From positions 1 to 64,000 of the forward strand of contig DAHVDE010000075.1 in the NCBI GenBank assembly GCA_027313705.1: a DNA stretch of 64,000 nt, written 5' to 3'. The stretch is from Actinomycetota bacterium. GTDB taxonomy: Bacteria > Actinomycetota > Actinomycetes > Streptosporangiales > Streptosporangiaceae. Shown piece by piece: positions 29,747 to 39,221 of the stretch. How positions within the stretch are numbered: position 1 is the stretch's first letter; every line of letters starts with the position of its first letter. The notes under the pieces were generated by a model. It made no database searches, was not told the DNA's origin, and saw nothing but the letters and a program-made list of their open reading frames with translations. The translations under genes and the position numbers were made by a program.

Positions 29747-29977
29747 CCCCACGTATGCAGCGTCGCAGGCTCCCTAACTCCGGCAGCCACCCCCCACGTT
29801 GCGGCGTCGCGGGCGCCCCGGCCCCCACGTTGCGGCTCCGCGAGGGCTCGCGGCAGCGGGCCTGGGCGCGCGCTGTGACCGCGCGGGGGTTCGCGGCGCA
29901 GGGCGGCCCCCTACGTTGCGGCGTCGCGGGTGCCCTGGCACCCACGTTGCGGCTCCGTGGGGGTTCGCGGCGGCGGG
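29747..29977. repeat. GC-rich direct repeats (unit offset 117 bases) between menG and a secreted protein gene
   Basis: The motif ACGTTGCGGC occurs at 29796, 29827, 29913 and 29944 with a degenerate copy at 29751, usually preceded by CCCCC or CCC. The pair 29796/29827 and the pair 29913/29944 have the same 31-base spacing and are offset by exactly 117 bases, so a unit of about 117 bases holding two motif copies was duplicated and has since diverged slightly. The lead sequence alternates GCGTCGCGGG and GCTCCG(C/T)G. No gene is visible in this 443-base gap (29700-30142). Confidence 0.75.
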
Positions 29978-30142
29978 GCGGGCGGCAGGGATCGGCTCGG
30001 GGTGCTTTCTGGCGTCTTATTTGGCCGCGACTCGCAGACTGTTATCTTTCAATTCTTAGGCAAGCGGGTGAACCGTGCCGCATAGTTAAACGTCTTGACT
30101 TGCACAAGCGTTTCTATTCAATTAACCGAACGAGGAAAGACC

Positions 30143-30841
30143 GTGCGAAAAGTATCCATGGCACTCGGCGCCATAGTGATCACGATGAACCTCTGGGCCG
30201 GCACCGCATGGGCATCCGTGCACCCTAAGCAGCCTGATGCCACGCCTGCCTGCAATTATACCTGTTACGACCTGTCGAACCTGATGCTCGGCACCGACCA
30301 GATTCAGAATGCCTATGTTTACGGCGATTACGGTACGGGCGGTAAGGTCGGCCAGAATCTCAATCTTAAGCTCGCGAGCAATAGCCACCCGAACGAGGAT
30401 TTCGCCGAGAAGAAGGTCGGCGACCTGGCTGCCTACTGCGGCAAGGTGATCGCGCGCACGTCTTATGTGTGCCTGCGCTACCCGCCCGCCTACCCGGTGT
30501 TCGAGTCGGACTGGGCACCCTATGGTAACGAGTCTGGCCTGTGCGCCGGCGTCAGCGTCGCCAATACCGGCGACGAACCCGTGACCCTTCAGCGCTGCGG
30601 CGTGTCGGCGAAGACGCTGTGGGTCGGCGACATGAAGGACTCGACGACCTGCAACGGCGACGTCTACACACCCTGGGTAAACGCTGCCGACCGTGCCTTC
30701 AGTCATCCGCTCGTGCTCACCATCGGCCCTCAGAAGGGCCGGCCTTGGCGCAAGCTGCTCGTCGACCGGCTAGACACGCTGACCGGTGGCGTGGTGAAGG
30801 ACTCACAGGAGTTCACGATCAGGTACGGCCCCGTCGCCTAA
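30143..30841 (+). CDS. Secreted protein of unknown function
   Basis: GTG 30143 is chosen since GAGGAAAG lies 7-8 bases upstream; the frame is open to 30095 but without a better start. The 232-residue product begins with a signal peptide (VRKVSMALGAIVITMNLWAGTAWA) and cleavage is expected after the AWA near residue 24. The mature part contains about seven Cys (PACNYTCYDLS, AYCGKV, YVCLRY, GLCAGVS, QRCGVS, TTCNGD), suggesting disulfides, and a NLKLASNSHPNEDF segment. I do not recognise the family. It opens the accessory block; a TTGACT at 30095-30100 might be a -35 box but no convincing -10 was found. Confidence 0.75.
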   Translation: MRKVSMALGAIVITMNLWAGTAWASVHPKQPDATPACNYTCYDLSNLMLGTDQIQNAYVYGDYGTGGKVGQNLNLKLASNSHPNEDFAEKKVGDLAAYCGKVIARTSYVCLRYPPAYPVFESDWAPYGNESGLCAGVSVANTGDEPVTLQRCGVSAKTLWVGDMKDSTTCNGDVYTPWVNAADRAFSHPLVLTIGPQKGRPWRKLLVDRLDTLTGGVVKDSQEFTIRYGPVA

Positions 30842-31039
30842 AGCGAGTGCGCTAGCCGCCGCTCGGAATCAAGGACCAGGTAACCAGGGCGCGCCGCAGC
30901 CGGGCAAGATCCGGCACGTGACATGCCAGCCCGCGGGTGAAATCAGCCGCTTCCTGCACCCACGACGGACTTGACACGAACCTGCGGGTGACGCCAGCCT
31001 TGACGTTTTACCAGTCCAAGGCCGGAAGGGAAGCCAACT

Positions 31040-34000
31040 TTGAGCAGCGCACGCCGACACCCCGCGCCTGCGGCGGTCCGGGTCTTCGCCAGCATCGCCC
31101 TCGGCGCGGTGAGCTTGAACGCTGGCGCGATTGGCCATGCGCTAGACAAGATCGCCCACGAGCCGGCCAAGCTGGCGGCGCGCTCTTCGGCCCAGGTGCT
31201 GTACGCGTACGCCACTGGCTCCGCCGTAGATTCATCGAAGTGCCCGTCGACAACGCGCCGAGCCGATAGGTGCAACTTGGTGCAGGCGCTTCGCAGAGTC
31301 CGCCCCGGAGGGACAATCCTGCTGGCTACCGCCGGGCGGGTCGTTAGCTATTCAGGCAACTTCACGGTGGCCACGCCGCACACATCAGCCCGCTTGCCCG
31401 TGACCATCAAGCCGGCGCCGCGGGTGCGCGGTCCTGTGCTCGATGGCGACGGCTCCGACAAGGTGCGATGCCCGATGGCGGCATGTGACGGAGCCGTGCT
31501 GACGGTTCGGGCCGGCGTCGTCGCGCGGATCGAGTCGATCACGATTCGCGATGGGCGCAATGCCATTTCCAGTGCTGGTGGCGGCGGCATTAATGATCTA
31601 GGCACCGTCAGCCTTGTCGGAGTCGACATAACCGACTGCATCGCTTACGTAGGCGGTGCTGTGGCAGTCGGCACCGGCGCTCATCTCACGGTCGAGAACT
31701 CTTCGTTCACGAAAGACCAAGCGACCTATTTCGGCGGTGCCATCGGTAACGGCACGACCATAGCCGGGCACGCGGCTAACGGCCAGCTTAAGGTCTCCCG
31801 CTCGACGTTCTCCCGCGACAGCGCTCCGCGCGGCGGCGCGATCAGTAACGGCGATGGCGGCGTTGGAGAGCTGACCGTTTTTAATTCGACATTTACCTAC
31901 GACAGTGCGGCAAGACGCGGCGGCGCCATCGACAACGGCGACGGCGGGACCGGATCAGCATCGGTCGCCGGTTCGACCTTCGCCTATGACAATGCACCGA
32001 TCGGCGGTGCCATCAACAATGCTGACTCGCTCGGCACAGGCACGCTCAGCGTGGAGACATCGACGTTCTATCGAGACCGCGCGGCGATGAGAGGCGCGGC
32101 TCTCAGTAACGGCTTCGGTACAGGCAGGGGCTCAGCGCTGATCTTGAATACGACGGTGGCCGATAGTTCAGGAAGGACGGCCATCAATGTGACAAGCGGC
32201 ACCGTCCAGGTCGCCGGCAGCATAATTGCGGCGTCGGCAGAGGCGAACTGCGCGGGTCACGTCACTGATGACGGCTACAACCTCGAGGATGACACTGCGG
32301 CGCGCTGTGGTTTCAGCAAGGGCCAGCACGACATCGTGGGCAAGAATCCGCGCCTCGGCCCGCTGGCGAGCAATGGCGGACCTACCCAGACCATGAAGCC
32401 GCAGCCGACCAGCCCGGTACTGTATCAGATCCCCTACCCTGCGCTGGCTTATCTCGAGCCTAGCGGTAAGGCCATCGCCCTGTGCCCGGTCACCGACCAG
32501 CGCGGCGATGGCAAGGAGTACGACCACCTTGGCTGCTCGCTCGGTTCAGTCGACACCACAGGAAACGTTCCGGTGATAACGTCGCTCGGCACGACAGCCG
32601 GACCAGCCGCTGGCCGAGCCGTAGTGATCATCCATGGCGGGAACTTCGGGGCTGGACTGACCGTCAGGTTCGGTTCCGCCGCCGCGCGCAAGGTAACTGT
32701 GGTGTCGAAGACCGAGATCACCGTTGTCAGCCCCGCATTCGCCGGGCTAGACGGCTCGGGCACGGTCGCCGTCACGGCCACCAGCGCCTCAGGCCTGAGC
32801 AGCCCGGCCCGGATAACCGATCTGTACACCTATTACTCGGCTGACTGGTCGGCCTATCTCAACGGAAGCATGCACTCGTCCTATAATCCGGGTGCTACAT
32901 CGATCACGCCCAGCCATATGGCTAACCTCCAACCTATCTGGCAGTTGCAGGCGCCGCCCGCGCCGAACGACGGGAATGTGAACGACTACGCCAGCCCGAT
33001 CGTGTCGAATGGCGTCGTCTACGTCGGTCTTGAGGATGGCGATATGTACGCACTCAGCGAAATGACCGGCGCGGTCATCTGGAGCCATAATCTCGGGATC
33101 GAGGAGGCCAATACCTGTACTGGCCCATGGGGCATCACATCCACGGCGACCGTGGCTAACAGCCCGGGGCCGGGCACTGGCACACCGACCGTTTACGTAA
33201 ACGCGCCCGACGGCTACCTGTACGCACTCAACGCCGCGACAGGTCAGACTCAATGGCGTTCTGTCGTCGGCATTCCCCCGTCGGGCACAGACAGCTATTA
33301 CGCATGGGGATCGCCTACAGTCGCCAACGGCAAGGTCTATATCGGGATCGCTTCCAACTGCGACAACCCGCTAGTACCTGGAGGGGTGCTCGAATTCAGT
33401 CAGCGTACCGGTGCCCTGCTCGCCCGTTGGAACTCCTTGCCGTCCGGGGATCTCGGGGGCAGCGTGTGGAGCAGCATCGCGGTACTGCCCGACGGCAACA
33501 TCGTCGCAACGACAGGTAACTCCTCCGACGTTACCCAGCAGGTACCGAACGCCGAGTCCGTCGTCGTGCTGGACGGATCCACGCTTAAGTTGCTGGACTC
33601 CTGGATGATCCCTATGACCCTGCAGATCACCGACTCTGACTTCGGCGGCTCTCCGACCGTGTTTACCGCCTATCCCGGGGGCGTCGCGACGACAATGGTC
33701 GGTGCGTGCAACAAAGACGGGGTCTACTTTGCCTTCCGGGCCGATGACCTGCACGCCGGCCCCCTTTGGGAGCATCGGATGGGCGCCCCGACAGGAACCA
33801 TGTCGAACGAGTGCGACGCAGCAGCTATCTGGAACGGCCATGACCTGATCGAAGGCGGCGGAAGCGCGATCACCATCAACGGCAAGGCTTACGCCGGGTC
33901 GGTGCAGGCACTCGATCCGACCACGGGCAAGGTAATCTGGGCGACCGGCCTGCCCGGCTGGGTGGTAGGCAGCCCGGCAGAAGACGGCGGCGGCGTAGTC

Positions 34001-34474
34001 GCGGCACCGGTCTACCACTCCGCAGATGACCAGGCCGGAATCTACCTGCTGTCCGCTACAACGGGACGCAGGCTCAAGTTCCTCTCCGTGCAGCCACGCA
34101 AAGCCTTCGCGCAGCCGGTATTCGATGGCAATGATCTGCTGATCGGCGATATTTCAGCGATACCGGTGACCGCTTTCGCGGAGACAACTCCTGGCCAGGA
34201 CACGCCGATTACGGTGACGTCTTCAGCGCCGCTCAACCCGCGGACCAACGTCACGCTCACCGTGACAGGAAGTGGCGGTTTCGTGGCACCGGCTACCGCG
34301 ATCGTGTCCGGGGCAAGCATGGAGGTACGGTCTGTCCAGATCGATTCCCCCACCACGGCTACCGTGAAAGTCGCCGTATTCGCCGACGCCCCCCCTGGAG
34401 TTTCCTTTAACCTCACCATCGTGGAACCGAAGCTCACAACGTACTCATGTGTTTCCTGCCTGACCGTCGGCTGA
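31040..34474 (+). CDS. Large secreted protein: parallel beta-helix, TIG domain and quinoprotein-like beta-propeller
   Basis: The 1144-residue product starts at TTG 31040 behind GGAAGGGAA and has a signal-like N-terminus (VRVFASIALGAVSLNAGA). Residues about 110-400 are repeats of the right-handed beta-helix type, with recurring STF-x-x-DSA-x-x-GGAI-x-N-G units (SRSTFSRDSAPRGGAISNG is one). An IPT/TIG Ig-like domain covers about 511-590 (VITSLGTTAGPAAG, VRFGSAAARKV). From about 600 to 1045 there is a PQQ-type beta-propeller with blades such as VVYVGLEDGDMYALS and TVYVNAPDGYLYALNAATG, then a C-terminal Ig-like part. No C-terminal membrane anchor or sorting motif is visible. It may bind or modify a surface polymer; enzymatic activity is not evident. 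Confidence 0.8.
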   Translation: MSSARRHPAPAAVRVFASIALGAVSLNAGAIGHALDKIAHEPAKLAARSSAQVLYAYATGSAVDSSKCPSTTRRADRCNLVQALRRVRPGGTILLATAGRVVSYSGNFTVATPHTSARLPVTIKPAPRVRGPVLDGDGSDKVRCPMAACDGAVLTVRAGVVARIESITIRDGRNAISSAGGGGINDLGTVSLVGVDITDCIAYVGGAVAVGTGAHLTVENSSFTKDQATYFGGAIGNGTTIAGHAANGQLKVSRSTFSRDSAPRGGAISNGDGGVGELTVFNSTFTYDSAARRGGAIDNGDGGTGSASVAGSTFAYDNAPIGGAINNADSLGTGTLSVETSTFYRDRAAMRGAALSNGFGTGRGSALILNTTVADSSGRTAINVTSGTVQVAGSIIAASAEANCAGHVTDDGYNLEDDTAARCGFSKGQHDIVGKNPRLGPLASNGGPTQTMKPQPTSPVLYQIPYPALAYLEPSGKAIALCPVTDQRGDGKEYDHLGCSLGSVDTTGNVPVITSLGTTAGPAAGRAVVIIHGGNFGAGLTVRFGSAAARKVTVVSKTEITVVSPAFAGLDGSGTVAVTATSASGLSSPARITDLYTYYSADWSAYLNGSMHSSYNPGATSITPSHMANLQPIWQLQAPPAPNDGNVNDYASPIVSNGVVYVGLEDGDMYALSEMTGAVIWSHNLGIEEANTCTGPWGITSTATVANSPGPGTGTPTVYVNAPDGYLYALNAATGQTQWRSVVGIPPSGTDSYYAWGSPTVANGKVYIGIASNCDNPLVPGGVLEFSQRTGALLARWNSLPSGDLGGSVWSSIAVLPDGNIVATTGNSSDVTQQVPNAESVVVLDGSTLKLLDSWMIPMTLQITDSDFGGSPTVFTAYPGGVATTMVGACNKDGVYFAFRADDLHAGPLWEHRMGAPTGTMSNECDAAAIWNGHDLIEGGGSAITINGKAYAGSVQALDPTTGKVIWATGLPGWVVGSPAEDGGGVVAAPVYHSADDQAGIYLLSATTGRRLKFLSVQPRKAFAQPVFDGNDLLIGDISAIPVTAFAETTPGQDTPITVTSSAPLNPRTNVTLTVTGSGGFVAPATAIVSGASMEVRSVQIDSPTTATVKVAVFADAPPGVSFNLTIVEPKLTTYSCVSCLTVG

Positions 34475-35130
34475 GCTGCCGAGCACGGGCTTGACCTACA
34501 TGAGGTGCCCAGGAATACATGTATGCGAGGAAGGTGCGTGCCGATAACTCAAGTTCACGGCACGGCGACCGCGTTCACCGGAATGACCCACGGAAGCCTG
34601 CCTAACGCCGCCTAACGCCCTGGCTAAGCCGAGACCTTCGAGGAAGCCAGGCAATCGCGCAGGCGTGCCATTCGCTACACCGCTGGCCTGGCTCTGCTCG
34701 CCTGGCTCTGCTCGCCTGGCTCTGGCCTGGCTCTGCTGGCGAGGCTCTGCTAGCTGGCTCTGCCAGCCTTGGCCACGCCTGCACCCTTGAGCCTGATCGC
34801 GCTGACAGCCGGGTAGCCTGCTGGCGCGATCCTCGCGGCGATCACGGCTTCTGCCGCGGTAGCGGTCCCGCCTGCCTGACGCATCAGCCGGCCTCTGGCG
34901 CCTTCAGCCGCCGCAAACGCGGCGAGGGTAACGGCGTCGCAGGCTTCGCCGCATCACCGGGCGCATCCCGCATCCCCGCATCCCCGCATCCACCGGGTCG
35001 GCGGCGCCAGAACGCGCACATCCCGATTTGCGTAATCTTGATGTACTAGAGTGCATCATCTGACCACGCTTCAGGCTAGTTTCTGCCGTCTTCCGCCTGG
35101 CGCTTACATTCATGACAGGAAGGATTCTCG
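34475..35130. other. Long gene-free region with short degenerate repeats
   Basis: No credible coding frame was found in these 656 bases between two plus-strand genes. Apart from the GGCTCTG repeats (see 34690-34762) there is a run of four GCATCC units at 34963-34992. A promoter for the propeller gene at 35131 should lie in the last 100 bases, which are noticeably more AT-rich, but I cannot name its boxes. Confidence 0.5.
34690..34762. repeat. Six GGCTCTG repeats with 11-14 base spacing
   Basis: GGCTCTG begins at 34690, 34704, 34718, 34729, 34743 and 34756. The first three share a 14-base unit GGCTCTGCTCGCCT; later units are degenerate. It is a small tandem array in a gene-free region; nothing shows a function. 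Confidence 0.7.
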
Positions 35131-36528
35131 ATGGCGAAGGGTACCTACTTCGCACGCCTGCTGGCAGTAGCCGCCGGCCTGTCCCTCCTCGCGCCGGCTG
35201 CGGCACTAGCGGTCGGCCGAGCCAGCCCAACCGACTGGCCAAGCTTCCTCGACGGGCCGATGCACTGGTCATATGCCGCCTCCCAGAAAGCCATCACCCC
35301 GGGGACGGCGAAGGGTCTGGTGCAGAAGTGGCACTTCCTCGGCCCAGCGGGACATCAGCCAGGCCAGCCACCGCCCGACTACTACGCGAGTCCGACAGTG
35401 GCTGACGGCGCGGTATTCATCGGCTCGAACACAGGTTGGTTCTACAAGCTGAACGAAAAAACCGGTGCGGTTGAGGCCAAGGCATTCATCGGCTACCAGC
35501 CTAGGCTTACCTGCTATCCGATGGGTATCGTCGATACTGCGACGGTGGCAGCCGACCCGGCAACCCACAAAGAGACCGTCTACGTCGGCGGTCCGGACGG
35601 TTATCTCTACGCGTTCAACGCTGCCAACCTGACGCTTAAGTGGAAGTCGACGATCGCTATTCCATCGAAGAAGGTCAATGATTACTTCGAGTGGTCGTCA
35701 CCCACAGTAACGGGTGGGAAGATCTATATCGGAGCCTCAAGCAACTGCGACAACCCGCTGATCCGTGGCGGCGTCTTCGGCTACCGGCAGACAACCGGCA
35801 AGCGGTTCGCTGCTTTCTACACGGTGCCTAAGCATCAAGTCGGTGGCTCGGTCTGGGCTACCGTGGCGGTGACGCCAAACGGCGACGTATACGCAGCCAC
35901 GGGCAACGGTCCGCTGAACTCCCAGGAGCTTGCCTATTCACAGTCAATCATCAGGCTGACTCCTGACCTTAAGCTGCTGAATTCCTGGAAAGTGCCCGTT
36001 GGCCAGCACGCCGTGGACGGCGACTTCGGCGCTTCTCCGACGATTTTCGGCCGTTACGTAGGGGACTGCAACAAGGACGGCATATACTACGCGCTTGACC
36101 GTTACAGTCTGAAGCTAATCTGGGAAGCCAGGGTAGGCGCTTTTGTCAAGGCCTCGGTTCTGGCTATCTGCACCGGCTCCGCAGCCTATAATGGCCGAGA
36201 TCTCTTCATCGGCTCGACCGGAGTTAAGATACATGGCAAGAACTATCGGGGCTCGATCCAGGAGAGAACTGCGGGCGGCAAGCTCGTGTGGCAAACGGGG
36301 CTGCCAGAAGGAGTCACCGGCACTCCGACGATCGACGGTGGCGGCATCGTAGCCGTTGGCACGTTCGACAATGGCACTGCACCTAATGCCACTTATCTCA
36401 TAAATGCCAGTAACGGACATATAATTAGCGCTTTTGTAAAGGGCCTGGACTTCGCGCAGTCGACCTTCGCGAATGGCTGGCTATTCACGGCGAATGCATT
36501 TGGCGTCTTCGCCTGGGCGCCCAGCTAA
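35131..36528 (+). CDS. Secreted PQQ-type beta-propeller protein
   Basis: A 465-residue product from ATG 35131 (GGAAGGA upstream) with a signal peptide ending near ALAVGRA (residue 30). The whole mature part is a quinoprotein-alcohol-dehydrogenase-like propeller: VFIGSNTGWFYKLNEKTG, TVYVGGPDGYLYAFNAANL, GKIYIGASSNCDNPL, CNKDGIYYALDRYSL. It is a paralogue of residues about 600-1045 of the 1144-residue protein at 31040, with shared phrases such as SNCDNPL and CNKDG. No residues of true PQQ dehydrogenases (adjacent Cys pair, catalytic Asp) can be pointed out, so a structural or binding role is as likely as a redox one. Confidence 0.8.
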   Translation: MAKGTYFARLLAVAAGLSLLAPAAALAVGRASPTDWPSFLDGPMHWSYAASQKAITPGTAKGLVQKWHFLGPAGHQPGQPPPDYYASPTVADGAVFIGSNTGWFYKLNEKTGAVEAKAFIGYQPRLTCYPMGIVDTATVAADPATHKETVYVGGPDGYLYAFNAANLTLKWKSTIAIPSKKVNDYFEWSSPTVTGGKIYIGASSNCDNPLIRGGVFGYRQTTGKRFAAFYTVPKHQVGGSVWATVAVTPNGDVYAATGNGPLNSQELAYSQSIIRLTPDLKLLNSWKVPVGQHAVDGDFGASPTIFGRYVGDCNKDGIYYALDRYSLKLIWEARVGAFVKASVLAICTGSAAYNGRDLFIGSTGVKIHGKNYRGSIQERTAGGKLVWQTGLPEGVTGTPTIDGGGIVAVGTFDNGTAPNATYLINASNGHIISAFVKGLDFAQSTFANGWLFTANAFGVFAWAPS

Positions 36529-36539
36529 CGCTAGCTATT

Positions 36540-36578
36540 GACTGCGGCGGCGCGACGTTCTTAAGCGCCGCCGCAGTC
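36540..36578. terminator. Strong bidirectional hairpin terminator
   Basis: GACTGCGGCGGCGC (36540-36553) and its perfect complement GCGCCGCCGCAGTC (36565-36578) form a 14-bp stem with an 11-base loop. It sits between two convergent genes (ends at 36528 and 36577), its right arm overlapping the first two bases of the glycosyltransferase stop codon. No long T-run follows on either side. Confidence 0.8.
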
Positions 36579-37734
36579 AGGAATAATCTGACGGCGGCTT
36601 TACATGCCGACCTCGCCGGGTGGCCGCCAGCTCTTCGTAGACCGATATGTATGCCTGTATAGTGCTGCTCCAGCTATAGGCCTTGACCCGCTCAAGAGAA
36701 CCCGCAGAGAGCCGCTGATAGAGTCCGTCTTCGGTTAGAAGGCGATGGAAGGCCTCCGCGAACTTCTCTTTTCGCAAGTCCACCAGCAAACCGGTGACAT
36801 GGTCTTCAACCACTGTCCGTACTCCGTGGATGTCGCCGGCTACCACCGGCAGTCCCTTCGCCATCGCCTCGAGCAGCACCTGCGGAAAGGACTCATTGGT
36901 CGAAGTCATAACAAAGACGTCAGCTTGCTCGTACAGTCGCTCCAGATCGCTTCCAGTCACATAGCCATGCAGCGTCACGTGCTCTTGCAGGGACAGGTCA
37001 GTGATGGTCCTGCGTACAACAGGCATGAGTTCGCCGTCGCCAATTAGGTCGAGGTGGACAGCCTGAGCGTACGTGTCACCGAAAAACCGGACCGTTTCCA
37101 GAAGCAGCGGCAGATTCTTCTGAATAGCGACCCGGCCGGCGAAAAGCAGCCGTAGGGGTTGCCCTGGGCTTCGTCTAGGCGAAGAGAGGACGGAGAAGCT
37201 GGTTGCATTTGGTATTACTCTTATACGTTCAGGATCCACAGCATACTTGGCCGCCATGAGGTCGACATCGTCGCGTGTCAGGACGATGACAAGCTGCGCA
37301 GTCCGATACACCCAGCGCAAGATGCTTCGCTTATAGAGCGAGAGCAGCCGGTCGCGCAGCTTGCTGTGGCCAGCTACATCCAGCGGCACGCGGGCGATAT
37401 AAGGTATGCGCCGCAGCTTGCAGATTAGGGCGGTGACTTCTGGCACGTATGCGATCGCGGTCTCTACCTGGACCGCACTGTCACCGGGCATCCGCAGCAA
37501 GGCCAGTGGCAGGCCGAAGATGATCGGAGTACGGGCGACCTCCAGGCTCCGCAGGTAACGCACCACAAGACCCGGGCTTGTCACCGAGTGCGGATATGTT
37601 TCCTCGGAAGATGTGAGCGTCTCGACCAGCCAGCCTGCGGCGGCCAGTCGCTCCGCACGCTCCCGCGCCCGGATCTCCATACCGCCGACGTGAGGCGGGT
37701 TGTAGTAGGAGACGACCTGCACGATCCGGTTCAT
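36577..37734 (-). CDS. Glycosyltransferase family 4
   Basis: A GT-B-fold sugar transferase of 385 residues from ATG 37734, which has GGAGAACG just upstream; the open frame to 37764 adds ten unlikely residues. The N-terminal acceptor domain starts VQVVSYYNPPHVGGME with the glycine loop; the donor domain has LFAGRVAIQKNLPLLLE and the EX7E-type motif ESFPQVLLEAMAKGLPVV. It probably adds a hexose to a lipid-linked or surface glycan in the cytoplasm. The next GT4 gene lies 40 bases upstream on the same strand, so the two likely form a transcription unit. Confidence 0.88.
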   Translation of the reverse strand: MNRIVQVVSYYNPPHVGGMEIRARERAERLAAAGWLVETLTSSEETYPHSVTSPGLVVRYLRSLEVARTPIIFGLPLALLRMPGDSAVQVETAIAYVPEVTALICKLRRIPYIARVPLDVAGHSKLRDRLLSLYKRSILRWVYRTAQLVIVLTRDDVDLMAAKYAVDPERIRVIPNATSFSVLSSPRRSPGQPLRLLFAGRVAIQKNLPLLLETVRFFGDTYAQAVHLDLIGDGELMPVVRRTITDLSLQEHVTLHGYVTGSDLERLYEQADVFVMTSTNESFPQVLLEAMAKGLPVVAGDIHGVRTVVEDHVTGLLVDLRKEKFAEAFHRLLTEDGLYQRLSAGSLERVKAYSWSSTIQAYISVYEELAATRRGRHVKPPSDYS

Positions 37735-37774
37735 GCGTTCTCCATGGCGGGCGGCGAAGGGCACGGCACGCTGC

Positions 37775-38905
37775 TCACCTCAAGGTGCCGGCCAGCCGGC
37801 AAAGTTCGCCCGCCTGACGTTCCCACGTGTAGCGTTCCCTGAGCCGCCGGGCTGCGGTCGCGGCCGTCTTGGCACGCTCCGCAGGACTGCTCGCCGCGAC
37901 GTGATGCAGAACGTCGGCCAGCGCGGCAGGGTCACCCGGCTTGGCCAGATAGCCATCTGTTCCGTCATCGATCAGCGCGGGCAGTGCGCCGATTCTGGCG
38001 GCCACTACAGGTACCGCGCGTGCCCATGCTTCGAGTATCACGGTCGGGAATGCGTCGTTAGCCGTCGTCGGGTAGACGATAAGCGCCGTTGCCTCGGCGA
38101 AAGCGGCTTCCTTCTCCGCACCGGTCTGCCAGCCACGGAAGTGAACCGCAGCTGCCATCCCGAGCCGTGCGGCAGCTTCTTCATAGCTCGCGCGGCCATT
38201 GCCGCCACCGAGGATCGTCAGCTCAGCGGCAGCATCGTAAGCTTGCCGGTACCGCGCCACAGCCAGCAAGATCAGGTCGAGGCCCTTCCACGAGTGCGTC
38301 CGGTCAAGCGAGCCCACGAACAAGAACCTCGTAACAGGCGGCTGCACACGCTCACGGATGGAGTCCTCCCACACCGCGTTGGGCAGCACGGTGACCTTGC
38401 CGCGCACGTTCGCGGGCAGGCACTGGCGCACATAGTCCGACACAGCCAGTATGTGATCGGCACGAGAGAGCGTCGCCCGCTGGTAGACCTGGTAGGCGCG
38501 AGCTAGCCCGTTGAACACCGGCGATCCGGCCTTCATCAGCGTGGCCGCATGGTAGGCAATGACGATTGGCGTGCGACCCGCTGCGAGTGCCGCGGCATCA
38601 GCCATCGAGGGAACCGGTGTATGGGCCAGTATCAGGTCTGGCCGCACCTCGCGCACGATGCGGCGGATCTTCACAGGCCATAGCGGGCTAACTGGCGTGT
38701 TAGACAGCTTGGCCCAGGTGCCAAGCCGGTACACCCGCAGCCCGTCGACCTGGGATACGGCCTCATCTCGGCGCCTAGCCGCTGAAGTAACTATCGTGAC
38801 GTCCCAGTCATGTAGCCGCTGCATGGCGATGGCTAGCTGCCGTGCGTATGTCTCGAGGCCGCCGATCCGAGGGTGGTAGTACGGCGTGACCATGAGCAGC
38901 CTCAT
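37775..38905 (-). CDS. Glycosyltransferase family 4
   Basis: A second GT4 enzyme (376 residues, ATG 38905). N-terminal MLMVTPYYHPRIGGLETYARQ-like loop, then ILAHTPVPSM and the donor-site phrases FVGSLDRTHSWKGLDLILLA and an EX7E-like region near AFPTVILEAWARAVPVVA (here with Asn-Asp-Ala before it, so the first acidic residue is shifted to Asp/Glu neighbours). First gene of the minus-strand pair; its promoter must lie in 38906-39221, divergent from the plus-strand operon at 39222. Confidence 0.87.
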   Translation of the reverse strand: MRLLMVTPYYHPRIGGLETYARQLAIAMQRLHDWDVTIVTSAARRRDEAVSQVDGLRVYRLGTWAKLSNTPVSPLWPVKIRRIVREVRPDLILAHTPVPSMADAAALAAGRTPIVIAYHAATLMKAGSPVFNGLARAYQVYQRATLSRADHILAVSDYVRQCLPANVRGKVTVLPNAVWEDSIRERVQPPVTRFLFVGSLDRTHSWKGLDLILLAVARYRQAYDAAAELTILGGGNGRASYEEAAARLGMAAAVHFRGWQTGAEKEAAFAEATALIVYPTTANDAFPTVILEAWARAVPVVAARIGALPALIDDGTDGYLAKPGDPAALADVLHHVAASSPAERAKTAATAARRLRERYTWERQAGELCRLAGTLR

Positions 38906-39221
38906 CCGCTAGCCGACCTCCAAGTTTCAGCGAACAGGCCGAAGGTTAGCATTCCTGGCCAGCCGGACAGGCCACCGAACGGTGAGGCACCAGGCGGCCA
39001 TGAGGAAGATCCGCAATACGCATGAGGAGTTGTTTTGTGGAGTCATGGCTGCTTGTAACCCCATCGGGCGGTTAACATGACTGGGAAAGCAGGCCGACCT
39101 CGTCGGCTACTGCTGCCTAACCCGCACTGCACGAGACGCGTTAGCGTATCTCCTACACCCATCGTCGTAGACGGGTGATGGCCACGGCCAGTGCTGTCAG
39201 CCGGATGGAAGGATCGACGCT
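38906..39221. other. Divergent intergenic region, no gene seen
   Basis: 316 bases between the minus-strand GT4 pair and the plus-strand membrane-protein operon. A short frame from ATG 39000 (25 codons) is too short and lacks a good ribosome site. It must hold two divergent promoters. The GGAAGGA just before 39222 is a good ribosome site. Confidence 0.5.

Noticed and set aside
29747-29977. CRISPR array
   Set aside because: Repeats are few, short and degenerate, spacing alternates between 31 and 86 bases, and no cas gene is near.
35131-36528. PQQ-dependent alcohol dehydrogenase
   Set aside because: Only the propeller blades match; the adjacent Cys pair and catalytic residues of the enzymes could not be seen.
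38906-39221. Short protein gene at 39000
   Set aside because: 25 codons, no ribosome site, no typical codon use.
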